From AP-15 sp963716115 (GTDB lineage Bacteria > Pseudomonadota > Alphaproteobacteria > ATCC43930 > CGMCC-115725): DNA of 64,000 nt. Below, piece by piece: positions 7,882 to 18,540 of this stretch (position 1 is its first letter; the number at the start of each line of letters is the position of its first letter). The position numbers and the translations under genes are program-made. The stretch is from NCBI GenBank assembly GCA_963716115.1, contig CAVQSZ010000032.1, positions 62,001 through 126,000 of the forward strand, given 5' to 3'. Under the pieces are notes generated by a model. It saw only the letters and a list, made by a program, of their open reading frames with translations, ran no database searches and had not been told where the DNA came from.

Positions 7882-9226
7882 ATGGGCGCAGCCTCCGATC
7901 ATCGCCGTCTCGACGAGCGCCGCGCCGGCGGGGCCGCGCAGCGGCGGCAGGCGCCGCTCGAAGCCCAGGCCGCATGGTCGCCCGCGGCGAGCCGGCGTGA
8001 TCCGGTCGAGATCCTGATCGAGCAGGGCAAGGCCCGGATCCCGGAGCTGCTGCCATTGCGCTACGAGCGCATGCGCGCCGACCCGTTTTCGTTTCTGCGC
8101 GGGGCCGCCGCCGTCATGGCCGCCGATCTCGGGGCCGGCCCGGCCACCGGTCTTCGCCTGCAATCCTGCGGCGATTGCCACCTCGCCAATTTCGGCAGCT
8201 ACGCCACGCCCGAAGGGATTCCGGTTTTCGACATCAACGATTTCGACGAGACCCTGCCGGCCCCGTTCGAGTGGGATCTGAAGCGCCTGGCCGCGAGCCT
8301 CGCGGTCGCCGGGCAGGCCGCGCAAGCTGCCGGCGCAAGAATGCCGCCGCCTCGCGCGCCGGGCGGCGGCGAGCTATCGCCGGCACATCGCGGCGCTGGG
8401 CGAGCAGCCGCCGCTGGCGGCCTGGAGCACGCGCATCGATCTGGGCGCGGCGATCGCCGACCTCGACGCCGGCAAGACCCGGCGCAGGCTGAAGCAGCGC
8501 CTGGCCGCCGTGCTGCAGGGCGGGGCCGCGCATTTCGGCCTGGTGGAGAAGACCGGCAAGGGCTGGCGGATCAGGGAAAAGCCGCCGCTGGTGACCCATC
8601 TGACCGGCCACGGGCTGCATGCCCGCCGCGCCTTCGCGTCCTATGCCGAGACCTTGCAGGAGGACCGCCGGGTGCTGCTCGGGCGCTACCATCTGCACGA
8701 CATCGCCTTCAAGATCGTCGGCGTCGGCAGTGTCGGCACCTATTGCGCCATCGCCTTGTTCGTCTCGGACGACGGGGCGCCGTTGCTGCTGCAGATCAAG
8801 GAGGCGCAGGAATCGGTTCTGGCGCCGTTCGCCGGCGCCTCGGGCTACGCCAATCACGGCGAGCGCGTGGTGGTCGGGCAGCGCATGCTGCAGGCGGCGA
8901 CCGATGTTTTTCTCGGGTGGACGCGGGGGCCGCTCGACCGGCGGTTCTTTTACGTCCGCCGGCTGAAGGACGCCAAGCTCGCCAATATCGGCACAAGGCT
9001 CGAAGCGGCGCTGCCGTTCTATGCCGAGCTCTGCGGCCGCACCCTGGCGCGCGCCCACGCCCGCGCCGGCGACGCCGTCGCGATCTCGGGCTATCTCGGC
9101 GACGGCCCCGAATTCGACAAGGCGATCGCGGATTTCGCCGTCGCCTACGCCGGCCAGACGACGCGGGATTGGCGCGCCTTCCTCGATGCGATCGCGGCCG
9201 GGCGGATCGCCGCCGAGCCGGGCTGA
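7882..9226 (+). CDS. DUF2252 family protein (one frameshift)
   Basis: DUF2252 proteins are widespread, of unknown function, and have been related to the protein-kinase-like fold. Family motifs are seen: the entry segment YERMRADPFSFLRGAA, GDCHLANFGSYATPEG, FDINDFDETLPAPFEWDLKRLAAS, and later VGSVGTYC with FVRRLKD-type residues. The frame changes by one base near 8318-8322: the first frame gives a Pro/Arg-rich tail, the next continues LPAQECRRLARRAAASY to the stop at 9226 (about 447 residues in total). ATG at 7882 follows GGGAGGG. It is divergent from the osmoprotectant operon. Biochemical activity is unknown. Confidence 0.85.
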
Positions 9227-9388
9227 GAAGATCGGCGGGGGCGCAGGCAGGCGATTGCCTCCGATCGAGACCCATGGACCCGCCCGGCGGCGCGATGCTA
9301 GCTTCCCCAGGATGACGTGAACCTTACGATCCACGTCTCGCCGCGCGCCCTCCGGCCGCGGCCGTCACGGGATAGGGACAGCGACGAG

Positions 9389-10984
9389 ATGCAGCGCAAG
9401 CTCTGGGGATCGATTGCGGCGATCGGGCTGATGGTCGCCGCCGCCGGTCCGGCATCGGCGCAAAAGCAGGGCGGCGTCCTGCGGCTGCCGCATTTCGACA
9501 GCCCGGCCAGCATGTCGATCCTCGAAGAGTCGACGCGCGCGGCCGAGCAGCCGATGATGCACGTCTACAACAATCTGGTCATGTATAAGCAGGACGTGGC
9601 GCAGAACAGCCTGGCTTCGATCGTGCCCGATCTGGCGACGAGCTGGTCGTGGAGCGAGGACGGCATGGAGCTGACCTTCCCGCTGCGCCAGGGCGTCAAA
9701 TGGCACGACGGCAAGCCGTTCACCGCGGCCGACGTCAAATGCACCTGGGACCTGTTGATGGGGACGGGCAGCGACAAGCTGCGCATCAACCCGCGCAAAT
9801 CTTGGTACAGCAACGTCGCCGAGGTGACCACCCAGGGCGATTTCGAGGTCGCCTTCCACCTGAAGCGGCCGCAGCCTGCGCTCCTGGCCCTGCTGGCGTC
9901 GGGCTGGTCGCCGATCTATCCCTGCCACGTGCCGGCGCGCGAGATGCGCCAGCACCCGGTCGGCACCGGCCCCTTCAAATTCGTCGAGTTCAAGCCGAAC
10001 GAGCGGATCACGCTGACCCGCAACCCCGATTACTGGAAGCCCGGCCGGCCTTATCTCGACGGCATCGAATACACGATCATGCGCGAGATCGCTCCGCGCA
10101 ACCTGGCGTTTTTCGCCGGCAAGTTCGACATGTCCTCGCCCTTCGGCGTAACCATCCCGACCTTGAAGGACTTCAAGGAGCAGGCGCCGCAGGCGCTGTG
10201 CGAGATGCACCGCGGTCAATGTCCCGCGCACGATGCTGATCAATCCGCACACGCCGCCGTTCGACAATCCCGAGCTGCGCCGGGCGATGGTCCTGAGCCT
10301 CGACCGCAAGGCCTTTGTCGACATCATCACCGACGGCGAGGGCCATATCGGCGCAACGATGCTGCCGCCGCCGGAGGGCGTCTGGGGGATGCCGCCCGAC
10401 ATGCTGGCGACCTTGCCCGGCTACGGCCCCGATGTCGCCAAGAACCGCGCCGAGGCCAGGAAGATCATGGAGAAGCTGGGCTACGGTCCGGGCAACCGTC
10501 TCGCGACCAAGATTTCGACGCGCAACTTCCCGTCCTGGCGCGACCCGGCGGTGCTGCTGAGCTCGCAGCTGAAGGAAATCTACATCGACGCCGAGCTCGA
10601 CATCGTCGACACCACCCAGTGGTATCCCAAGATCATGCGCAAGGAATTCACGGTGGGTGCTGTGCCGATGGAGACCGGCGTCGACGATCCGGACCAGATG
10701 TTCTACGAAAATTTCTATCTGCGGCGCAGCGCGCAACTACGCCGGCTACAGCAATCCCGAGTTCGACAAATTGGTCGACCAGCAGTCGATGCAGGCCGAC
10801 CCCGAAAAACGCAAGAAGATCGTCTGGCAGCTCGAGCGCATCCTGGCGCAAGCGGCGATCCGGCCGGTGCATCTTCTACCCGACCGGCGCGACCTGCCGC
10901 CAGCCCTGGGTCAAGGGGCTGACGATCATGGCCAACAGCATCTACAACGGCTGGCGGTTCGAAGACGTCTGGCTCGACAAATAG
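9389..10984 (+). CDS. ABC transporter substrate-binding protein, family 5, paralogue 1 (three frameshifts)
   Basis: Periplasmic peptide/opine/nickel-type binding protein of SBP family 5 with a Sec signal ending at ASA-Q. It is closely related to the next two genes, sharing WHDGKPFTAADVKCTWDLL, PDYWKPGRPYLDGIEY and NSIYNGWRFEDVWLD. Alignment with them shows single extra bases near 10208, 10719 and 10870; the three together bring the reading frame back to the original one, and the stop at 10984 is right. ATG at 9389 begins the signal peptide; an upstream in-frame start at 9317 only adds an unlikely leader. It is the first of three tandem binding proteins ahead of the permeases. Confidence 0.88.
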   Translation: MQRKLWGSIAAIGLMVAAAGPASAQKQGGVLRLPHFDSPASMSILEESTRAAEQPMMHVYNNLVMYKQDVAQNSLASIVPDLATSWSWSEDGMELTFPLRQGVKWHDGKPFTAADVKCTWDLLMGTGSDKLRINPRKSWYSNVAEVTTQGDFEVAFHLKRPQPALLALLASGWSPIYPCHVPAREMRQHPVGTGPFKFVEFKPNERITLTRNPDYWKPGRPYLDGIEYTIMREIAPRNLAFFAGKFDMSSPFGVTIPTLKDFKEQAPQALCEMHRGQCPAHDADQSAHAAVRQSRAAPGDGPEPRPQGLCRHHHRRRGPYRRNDAAAAGGRLGDAARHAGDLARLRPRCRQEPRRGQEDHGEAGLRSGQPSRDQDFDAQLPVLARPGGAAELAAEGNLHRRRARHRRHHPVVSQDHAQGIHGGCCADGDRRRRSGPDVLRKFLSAAQRATTPATAIPSSTNWSTSSRCRPTPKNARRSSGSSSASWRKRRSGRCIFYPTGATCRQPWVKGLTIMANSIYNGWRFEDVWLDK

Positions 10985-11057
10985 CCGGGCAGCCGGCTGA
11001 CGCCGGCGGGCAAGCGCCGCAGCAACAGGCGCGCCCGCCATTCAGGGAGGAAGGGCG

Positions 11058-12658
11058 ATGACGCGGAGCTGGCGGATTGCGGCGTTGGCGGGGGCGATGC
11101 TCGGGACCGCGTGCTGCGGGCCGACGGCCTTCGCCCAAAAAGCCGGGGGCACGCTCAAGGTGTCGTTTTTCGACAACCCGGCGAGCATGTCGCTGCTCGA
11201 GGAGGCGACCGGCGCCGCTTTGCGGCCGATGATGGGGGTCTTCAACAACCTCGTCATGTACGACCAGCATGTGGCGCAGAACAGCCCGCAATCGATCGTT
11301 CCCGATCTGGCGACCGGCTGGTCGTGGAGCGAGGACGGCAGGGAGCTGACCTTCCCGCTGCGCCAGGGCGTCAAATGGCATGACGGCAAGCCGTTCACCG
11401 CCGCCGATGTCAAATGCACCTGGGATCTGCTTGATGGGGAACGGGGCCGAGAAGCTCCGCGTCAACCCGCGCAAAAGCTGGTACGCGAACCTCGACCGGG
11501 TGACGACGAACGGCGACCACGAGGTCACTTTCCACTTGAAGCGGCCGCAGCCGGCGCTTGCTGTCGCTGTTGGCGTCGGGGTGGTCGCCGATCTATCCCT
11601 GCCACGTGTCGCCGGCCGAGATGCGCAAGCGCCCGATCGGCACGGGCCCCTTCAAATTCGTCGAGTTCAAGCCGAACGAGGTCATCCGCACCGCGCGAAA
11701 CCCGGATTACTGGAAGCCCGGCCGGCCCTATCTCGACGGCATCGAGTGGAGCATCATCAAGGACATTGCGACGCGAAACCTGACCTTCATCGCCGGCAAG
11801 TTCGACATCTCCTCGCCTTACGGCACGACGGTGCCGCTGCTGGAGGACGTCAAGAGCCAGGCGCCGCAGGCGGTCTGCGAGCTGACCGCGACCAATGTCA
11901 GCCGCAACCTGATCCTGAACCGGGACAAGCCGCCCTTCGACAACCCGGAGCTGCGCCGGGCGGTGGCGCTCTCCCTCGACCGCAAGGCCTTCATCGACAT
12001 CATCACCCAGGGCAAGGGCGACATCGGCGCGACCATGCTGCCGCCGCCCGAGGGGTTGTGGGGGATGCCGCCCCAGATGCTGGCGACATTGCCGGGCTAC
12101 GACCCCGACATCGCCAAGAACCGCGCCGAAGCCAGGAAGATCATGGAGAAGCTGGGCTACGGTTCCGACCGGCGGCTCGCCGTCACCGTGTCCTCGCGCA
12201 ATATCCCGGCCTACCGCGATCCGGCGGTGATCCTGATCGACCAGCTGAAGGAAATCTACATCGACGCCGTGCTGGAGCCGGTCGAGACCCCGAACTGGTT
12301 CCCCAAGATCTACCGCAAGGACTACACGATCGCGATCAACGGCACCGAAAGCGGCGTCGACGACCCGGACCAGCAATTCTACGAAAACTTTGTGTGCGGC
12401 GCCGTGCGCAACTACACCGGCTACTGCAACCCGGAGGTCGACAAGCTGATCGACCGGCAATCGGCCGAAGCCGACCCGGCAAAGCGCAAGCCGTTGGTGT
12501 GGGAGATCGAACGGCGGCTCGCCGAGGAGGGCGCCCGGCCGATCATCTTCTACCCGCGCGGCGGGACCTGCACGCAGCCCTACGTCAAGGGGCTCGTGAC
12601 CATGGTCAACAGCATCTACAACGGCTACCGGATGGAAGACGTGTGGCTCGACAGGTGA
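11058..12658 (+). CDS. ABC transporter substrate-binding protein, family 5, paralogue 2 (two frameshifts)
   Basis: Second tandem binding protein, with a signal peptide ending around AFA-QK and mature sequence very similar to its neighbours. Extra bases near 11431 (CTG read as CTTG in the LLMG segment) and 11558 (CTG read as CTTG in the PALLSLLASGW segment) split it into three frames. The paralogue at 12716 shows the expected uninterrupted reading. ATG at 11058 follows AGGGAGGAAGG. The corrected protein is about 532 residues and should bind the same ligand class, though divergence among the three copies may widen specificity. Confidence 0.88.
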
Positions 12659-12715
12659 GATTGTTGTAAGCTGATCTTAAGCTAGGGCAGCGCCGGCGCC
12701 GGGGAGGAAACGGGA

Positions 12716-14347
12716 ATGACGATCAGACCACATTATCTGCGTGCGGCGGGGTATCTGCGTGCGGCGGGGGCGGCGGGCGCGCTGCTGCTGGCGATGGCGG
12801 CGGCCGGCCCGGCCTCGGCGCAAAAGCAGGGCGGCATCTTCAAGGTGCACCACTGGGACAGCCCGGCCGGCATGTCGATCCTCGAGGAGGCGACCTACTC
12901 GACCGTCGTGCCGATGATGGGCGTCTTCAACAATCTGGTCATGTATGATCAGCATGTCGCGCAGAACAGCCTCTCTTCGATCGTGCCGGATCTGGCCGAG
13001 AGCTGGTCGTGGAGCGAGGACGGCGACGAGCTGACCTTCAAGCTGCGGCGCGGCGTCAAATGGCACGACGGCCAGCCGTTCACCGCCGCCGACGTCAAAT
13101 GCACCTTCGACCTCCTGCTCGGCACGGGCAAGGACAAGCTGCGCATCAACCCGCGCAAGGGCTGGTACCACAACGTCAAGGAGGTCGCCGCCAACGGCGA
13201 TTTCGAGGCGGTCTTCCATCTCGGGCGGCCGCAGCCGGCGCTGCTCGCGCTCTTGGCCTCGGGCTATTCGCCGATCTATCCCTGCCATGTTCCGGCGGCC
13301 GAGATGCGCCGCCACCCGATCGGCACCGGCCCGTTCAAATTCGTCGACTACAAGCAGAATGAATATATCAAGGTTGTCCGCAACCCCGATTACTGGAAGC
13401 CGGGCCGGCCCTATCTCGACGGCATCGAGTACACGATCATCCCGAACCGCTCGACCGCACTGCTCGCCTTCGAATCGGGCAAGCTCGACATGACCTGGCC
13501 GTTTGTCGTGACGGTGCCGCTGCTGAAGGAGGTCAAGGCTCAGGCGCCGCAGGCGATCTGCGAGCTGAAGACCAACAACGCCAGCGACAATCTGATCGTC
13601 AACCGCGACAAGCCGCCCTTCGACAATGCCGATCTGCGCCGCGCGATGGCCTTGGCGCTCGACCGCAAGGCGTTCATCGACATCCTGACCGAAGGGCAGG
13701 CCAAGATCGGCGGGGCCATGCTGCCGCCGCCCGCGGGGCTGTGGGGCATGCCGCCGGAGATGCTGGCGGCCTTGCCGGGCTACGGCCCCGACGTGCAGAA
13801 GAACCGCGCCGACGCGCGAGCGATCATGGAGAAGCTCGGGTACGGCCCGGACAAGCGGCTCTCGATCAAGGTCGCCACCCGCAACGTTCCGACCTACCGC
13901 GACCCGGCGGTGATCCTGATCGACCAGCTGAAGGATATCTACATCGACGGCGAGCTCGACCCGGTCGAGACCGCCAACTGGCACGCCAAGATCACGCGCA
14001 AGGACTACATGGTCGGGCTCAACGCCACCGGCAGCGGCGTCGACGATCCGGACCAGCAGTTCTACGAGAACTACGCGTGCGGCTCGGCGCGCAACTACAC
14101 CGGATATTGCAACCCCGCGCTCGACAAGGAGTTCGACCGGCAGTCGGCCGAGGCCGATCAGGAAAAGCGCAAGAAGCTGGTGTGGGACATCGACCGCCGA
14201 TTGCAGGAGGACGGCGCCCGGCCGATCATCCTGCACAATTTGGGCGCGACCTGCTGGCAGCCCTACGTCAAGGGTGTGACGATCATGGTCAACAGCATCT
14301 ACAACGGCTGGCGCTTCGAGGATGTCTGGCTCGATCGTCAACCGTGA
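12716..14347 (+). CDS. ABC transporter substrate-binding protein, family 5, paralogue 3 (intact)
   Basis: The only uninterrupted copy of the three, 543 residues. The N-terminus contains a short direct duplication (YLRAAGYLRAAG) before the hydrophobic core of the signal peptide, which is cleaved near ASA-QK. The SBP family 5 body includes YSPIYPCHVPAAEM, GTGPFKFVDYKQNE and PDYWKPGRPYLDG. ATG at 12716 follows GGGGAGGAAACG. It lies directly before the permease genes, so it may be the principal binding protein. The ligand cannot be told from sequence. Confidence 0.92.
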   Translation: MTIRPHYLRAAGYLRAAGAAGALLLAMAAAGPASAQKQGGIFKVHHWDSPAGMSILEEATYSTVVPMMGVFNNLVMYDQHVAQNSLSSIVPDLAESWSWSEDGDELTFKLRRGVKWHDGQPFTAADVKCTFDLLLGTGKDKLRINPRKGWYHNVKEVAANGDFEAVFHLGRPQPALLALLASGYSPIYPCHVPAAEMRRHPIGTGPFKFVDYKQNEYIKVVRNPDYWKPGRPYLDGIEYTIIPNRSTALLAFESGKLDMTWPFVVTVPLLKEVKAQAPQAICELKTNNASDNLIVNRDKPPFDNADLRRAMALALDRKAFIDILTEGQAKIGGAMLPPPAGLWGMPPEMLAALPGYGPDVQKNRADARAIMEKLGYGPDKRLSIKVATRNVPTYRDPAVILIDQLKDIYIDGELDPVETANWHAKITRKDYMVGLNATGSGVDDPDQQFYENYACGSARNYTGYCNPALDKEFDRQSAEADQEKRKKLVWDIDRRLQEDGARPIILHNLGATCWQPYVKGVTIMVNSIYNGWRFEDVWLDRQP

Positions 14348-14429
14348 TCACGCAGTCGCGATCGACCGGGCCGGGCGCGGCGTGCTAGCATCCGCCGCAG
14401 GCTGACGCCGCAGGCGAGGGAGGAAGACC

Positions 14430-15377
14430 GTGGGGTCCTATCTGGTGCGCCGTTTCGGCCTGATGCTCCTGACCCTGTTCGGGATCTCGGTGATCATCTT
14501 CGTGATGCTGCGCGTCGCGCCGGGGAACATCGCCGACATCCTGTTCGACGCCGCGGGCTTTGTCGACCCGACCGAAAAAGCCCGGATCATGAGCGATCTC
14601 GGCCTCGACAAGCCGCTGCCGGTGCAATATGCGAGCTGGATCGGCGGGCTGTTGCGCGGCGATCTCGGCTATTCCTACGTCTCCGACCGGCCGGCTCTCG
14701 CCGAGATCCTGCCGCGCATCCCGATCACCGCGCGCGTCGCCGGGCTGGCGCTGTGCTTTGCGGTGCTGCTCGGGGTTCCGCTCGGCGTCGTCAGCGCCGT
14801 CAAGCAGAACACGCGGCTCGACTATCTGCTGCGCGTGCTGAGCCTCTCCGGGCTGTCGATGCCGTCGTTCTGGCTCGGGCTTCTGGTGCTGATGGCGTTC
14901 GTCACCTGGTTCGGGACGATCCCGATCTACAACGACGCGCCGCAGACCCTATGGGACGGCATCGTGATGTACAGCGTGCCGGCGGCGGTCGTGGGCTTTC
15001 GCAGCTCGGCGCTCCTAATGCGGCTGACCCGCTCCTCGATGCTCGAGGTGCTGCGGCAGGATTATATCCGCACCGCGCGCTCCAAGGGCGCCTCGGAGAA
15101 GGTCGTCAACTACCATCACGCGCTGAAGAACGCCGTGCTGCCGGTGGTCACGGTGATCGGCATCGAGGCCGCCTTTCTGATGGGCGGGCTGATCGTCACC
15201 GAGACCGTGTTCAACATTCCCGGCGTCGCCCGGTTTCTCGTCGAGGCCATTCGCTGGCGCGACTATCCGATCGTGCAGAACCTGATCATGTACATCGCGA
15301 TCATCGTGGTTCTGGTGAACTTCGCCGTCGACATGCTCTACGCGGCGCTCGACCCGCGGATCAAGTATTCGGATTAG
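14430..15377 (+). CDS. ABC transporter permease, DppB/OppB type
   Basis: A 315-residue inner-membrane permease with six transmembrane segments and the conserved EAA-like loop (RTARSKGASEKVVNYHHALKN). Its N-terminal segment YLVRRFGLMLLTLFGISVIIF is typical of the DppB branch of family-5 importers. It starts with GTG at 14430 after GGGAGGAAG, 82 bases after the third binding-protein gene. It is expected to pair with the DppC-type permease that follows. Confidence 0.93.
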   Translation: MGSYLVRRFGLMLLTLFGISVIIFVMLRVAPGNIADILFDAAGFVDPTEKARIMSDLGLDKPLPVQYASWIGGLLRGDLGYSYVSDRPALAEILPRIPITARVAGLALCFAVLLGVPLGVVSAVKQNTRLDYLLRVLSLSGLSMPSFWLGLLVLMAFVTWFGTIPIYNDAPQTLWDGIVMYSVPAAVVGFRSSALLMRLTRSSMLEVLRQDYIRTARSKGASEKVVNYHHALKNAVLPVVTVIGIEAAFLMGGLIVTETVFNIPGVARFLVEAIRWRDYPIVQNLIMYIAIIVVLVNFAVDMLYAALDPRIKYSD

Positions 15378-15409
15378 GGATCGTTTAATATGATCTCTTT
15401 GATGTCGAC

Positions 15410-15505
15410 GGATATTTCGTCGTTCCCGCAAAAGCGGGAACCCAGGGTGGCAAGGGCTCAAAGCCCGGCCCTGGACCCCCGCTTCCGCGGGGGCGACGCC
15501 ATGGA
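15410..15505. repeat. Intergenic inverted-repeat element between the two permease genes
   Basis: A hairpin-rich element with CGTCGTTCCCGCAAAAGCGG at its left and a related CCCCCGCTTCCGCGGGGGCG at its right, enclosing a second small stem (GGGCTCAAAGCCC). It fills most of the 143-base gap. Such elements are common between alphaproteobacterial genes. Inside an operon it may form RNA structure between the permease cistrons. Confidence 0.6.
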
Positions 15506-15520
15506 ACGGGAGGAAATGCC

Positions 15521-16414
15521 GTGAGCAGCATCGACTACCGTGCCGAGCTGGCCAAGGCCGGGGCGAATGTCGAGGGCAAATGGAGCGCGATCCGCTTTTT
15601 CGCGCGCCGCTACCCGTTGGGCTCGATCGGGGCGGTGATCATGGCGCTGTTCGTGTTTGCGGCGTTCTTCGCCCCGTTCATCACCGCCTACGACCCGCTG
15701 TCGACGAATTCGACGCTGTCCCTGGCGCCGCCGAGCGTCGAGCACTGGCTCGGCTGCGATTTCATGGGCCGCGACGTCTACAGCCGGATCGTCTACGGCG
15801 CGCGCATCTCGCTCGCCGTCGGCATCGGCTCGACCCTGCTCGGCGGCAGCATCGGCATCCTGATCGGGCTGCTCTCGGGCTATCTCGGCGGCTGGGTCGA
15901 CCTCGCCGCGCAGCGCCTGATCGACACCCTGCAATCGCTGCCGCTGCTGGTCATGGCGCTGTTGATGGCGGCCTCGCTCGGGCCCTCGCTGCGCAACACG
16001 ATCCTGGCGATCTCGATCCCGCTGATCCCGTATTCGGCGCGGGTGGTTCGCGCCCAAACCCTGTCGCTGCGCGAGCTGCCGTTTGTCGAATCGGCCAAGG
16101 CGATCGGCATGAGCGAGTTCCGCATCGCGCTGCGCCACATCCTGCCCAACACCTTGGCGCCGTTGATCGTGCTCGGCACCGCGCAGCTCGGCTCGACGAT
16201 CCTGACCGAGGCCTCGCTCTCGTTCCTGGGGCTCGGGGTTCCCGAGCCGCATCCGTCCTGGGGCCGGATGCTGTCGGAATCGGCGGCCGAATATGTCCGC
16301 ACCGCGCCCTGGCTGGTGATCTTCCCCGGGGTCGCGATCAGCCTTGTCGTCTTCGGCACCAACCTGCTCGGCGACGCCATCCGCGACATCCTCGACCCGA
16401 GGCAGCGCAGCTGA
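15521..16414 (+). CDS. ABC transporter permease, DppC/OppC type
   Basis: A 297-residue permease with the N-terminal OppC-type membrane segment followed by the periplasmic linker (DPLSTNSTLSLAPPSVEHWLG, ending in DFMGRDVYSRIVYGAR) diagnostic of DppC-like proteins. The EAA loop reads ESAKAIGMSEFRIALRHILPN. It starts with GTG at 15521, preceded by GGGAGGAAATGCC. It is partner of the upstream DppB-type permease, with the ATPase genes following closely. Confidence 0.93.
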   Translation: MSSIDYRAELAKAGANVEGKWSAIRFFARRYPLGSIGAVIMALFVFAAFFAPFITAYDPLSTNSTLSLAPPSVEHWLGCDFMGRDVYSRIVYGARISLAVGIGSTLLGGSIGILIGLLSGYLGGWVDLAAQRLIDTLQSLPLLVMALLMAASLGPSLRNTILAISIPLIPYSARVVRAQTLSLRELPFVESAKAIGMSEFRIALRHILPNTLAPLIVLGTAQLGSTILTEASLSFLGLGVPEPHPSWGRMLSESAAEYVRTAPWLVIFPGVAISLVVFGTNLLGDAIRDILDPRQRS

Positions 16415-16443
16415 CCGCCCACCCGCGACCGGACGAGCCCCCG

Positions 16444-17530
16444 ATGCCAGCCAATTCGCAAACCCTCGACGACCGCCGGCCGGCCTCCGCCTACGCCATG
16501 ACCAAGGCGGCCGAGGACGGCGGCGCGGTGCTCGAGGTCAAGGGGCTGCAAACCTACCTTTTCACCCGCTCGGGCGTCGTCAAGGGGGTCGACGACGTCT
16601 CGTTCTCGCTGCAGCGCGGCGAGACCTTGGCGGTGGTCGGCGAGTCGGGCTGCGGCAAGTCGATGACCGCGCTGTCGATCATGCGGCTCGTCCCCAACCC
16701 GCCGGGCAAGATCGTCGGCGGCAGCGTCAAGCTCGAAGGCAGGGACCTCTTGCGGCTCGACGAAAGCGAGATGCGCGACATTCGCGGCAACGACATCTCG
16801 ATGATCTTTCAGGAGCCGATGACCTCGCTCAACCCGGTGCTGACGATCGGCCACCAGATCGCCGAGGCGCTGCGGCTGCACCAGGATCTGTCTAAATCCG
16901 CCGCCGACGAGAAGGCGGTGGACATGCTGCGGCTGGTCAAGATCCCGGAGCCGGCGCAGCGGGCGCGCGAGTATCCGCACCAGCTGTCGGGCGGCATGCG
17001 GCAGCGCGCGATGATCGCGATGGCGCTGGCCTGCAACCCGCGGGTCCTGATCGCCGACGAGCCGACGACGGCGCTCGACGTGACGATCCAGGCGCAGATC
17101 CTCGATCTGATGCTGGAGCTGCAGCGCCAGCTCGGCACCGCGATCATCCTGATCACCCACAATCTCGGCGTCGTCGCCGAAACCGCGCAGCGCGTCATTG
17201 TCATGTACGCCGGCAGGAAGGTCGAGGAGGCCGATGTCGATGCGCTGTTCGCGCAGCCGCTCCACCCCTATACCCACGGCCTCTTGGCCTCGATCCCGCG
17301 GCTCGAGATCATGGCCGGCCGCGCCGCCCAATCCGCCGAGCGGCTCAAGGAGATCCCGGGCATGGTGCCGGCGCTGACCAATCTGCCGCCCGGCTGCATT
17401 TTCGCCCCGCGCTGCTCGTTCGCCGACGACCGCTGCCGCGTCGAAATACCCGCCCTACGAGCAGATCCGCCCCGGGCATTGGGCCGCCTGCTGGCACTCC
17501 GAGCGGCTCTATGGAGGGCAGGGTGGCTAG
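16444..17530 (+). CDS. ABC transporter ATP-binding protein, DppD/OppD type (frameshift near its end)
   Basis: First of two ATPases for the peptide-type importer. Walker A is GESGCGKS, the signature LSGGMRQRAMIAMAL, Walker B VLIADEPTTALD, and the C-terminal oligopeptide-transporter region has a cysteine cluster (PPGCIFAPRCSFADDRC) like those that bind an iron-sulfur centre in some relatives. An extra base near 17448 shifts the last about 25 codons; the corrected tail is IPPYEQIRPGHWAACWHSE and stops at 17530. Start at 16444 is the first ATG; ATG at 16498 is an alternative. It overlaps the start region of the second ATPase. Confidence 0.9.
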
Positions 17531-18539
17531 CGCGCTGGTCCAGGAGCTGGCGCCGGCGCCGCGGGCCGCGCGCAACCCCGCGCCGGTGATCGAGGTCGAG
17601 GGCCTCAAAAAGCATTTCCCGGTCCGCAAGGGTCTGCTGCGCCGGGTCGCCGGCCATGTCTACGCCGTCGACGGGGTCGGCTTCTCGATCGCCGAGGGCG
17701 AGACCCTGGGGCTCGTCGGCGAGAGCGGCTGCGGCAAATCGACGGTCGCGCGCACCGTGATGCGGCTGATCGAGCCGACCGGCGGGACGATCAGGCTCAA
17801 CGGCCACGACATCACGCGGCTCGGCAAGTCGGCGATGCGGCCGCACCGGCGGCAGATGCAGATCATCTTTCAGGACCCGTTTTCCTCGCTGAACCCGCGC
17901 ATGTCGGCGGGCGACATCGTCGGCGAGCCGCTGCAGGTGCACGGCATCGCGCAGGGCAAGGAAAAGGAGAACCGCGTCGCCGAGCTGTTCGACCAGGTCG
18001 GCCTGCGCCGGCTGCAGATGCGCAGCTTCCCGCACGAGTTTTCCGGCGGCCAGCGGCAGCGCATCTGCATCGCCCGCGCGCTGGCGCTCAACCCCGACCT
18101 GATCATCGGCGACGAGCCGGTGTCGGCGCTCGACGTGTCGATCCAGGCCCAGGTCATCAATTTGATGATGGACCTGCAGCGCGACAAGAACCTCTCCTAC
18201 CTGTTCATCGCCCATGACCTCGCGGTGGTCGAGCACATCAGCCACCGCATCGCGGTCATGTATCTGGGCAAGATCGTCGAGCACGCCGACAAGGAGACCC
18301 TGTTCACCAACCCGCTCCACCCCTATACCGAGGCGCTCTTATCGGCGGTGCCGGTGCCCAACCCGCGGATCAAGCGCCAGAAGCGGCTGTTGCAGGGCGA
18401 CGTGCCGAGCCCGGTCAACCCGCCGCCCGGCTGCACCTTTCACACCCGCTGCCCCTACGCCGAGGCGCGCTGCAAGATCGATGTCCCGGCCCTGCGCGAG
18501 GTCAGCCTCGGCCACAAGGTCGCCTGCCACCTGCGCTAG
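17524..18539 (+). CDS. ABC transporter ATP-binding protein, DppF/OppF type
   Basis: Second ATPase of the importer, about 338 residues. Walker A is GESGCGKST, the signature FSGGQRQRICIARAL, Walker B LIIGDEPVSALD, and a C-terminal CTFHTRCPYAEARC cysteine motif. I prefer GTG at 17524 because GGAGGGCAG lies just upstream; ATG at 17511 in the same frame is possible. The start overlaps the corrected end of the DppD-type gene, typical of translational coupling. It ends the operon. Confidence 0.92.
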
Positions 18540-18540
18540 A

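Noticed and set aside
10208..11559. Programmed +1 frameshifting in the tandem binding-protein genes
   Set aside because: The sites share no slippery codon or stop codon, lie at different places in each paralogue, and the third paralogue is uninterrupted.
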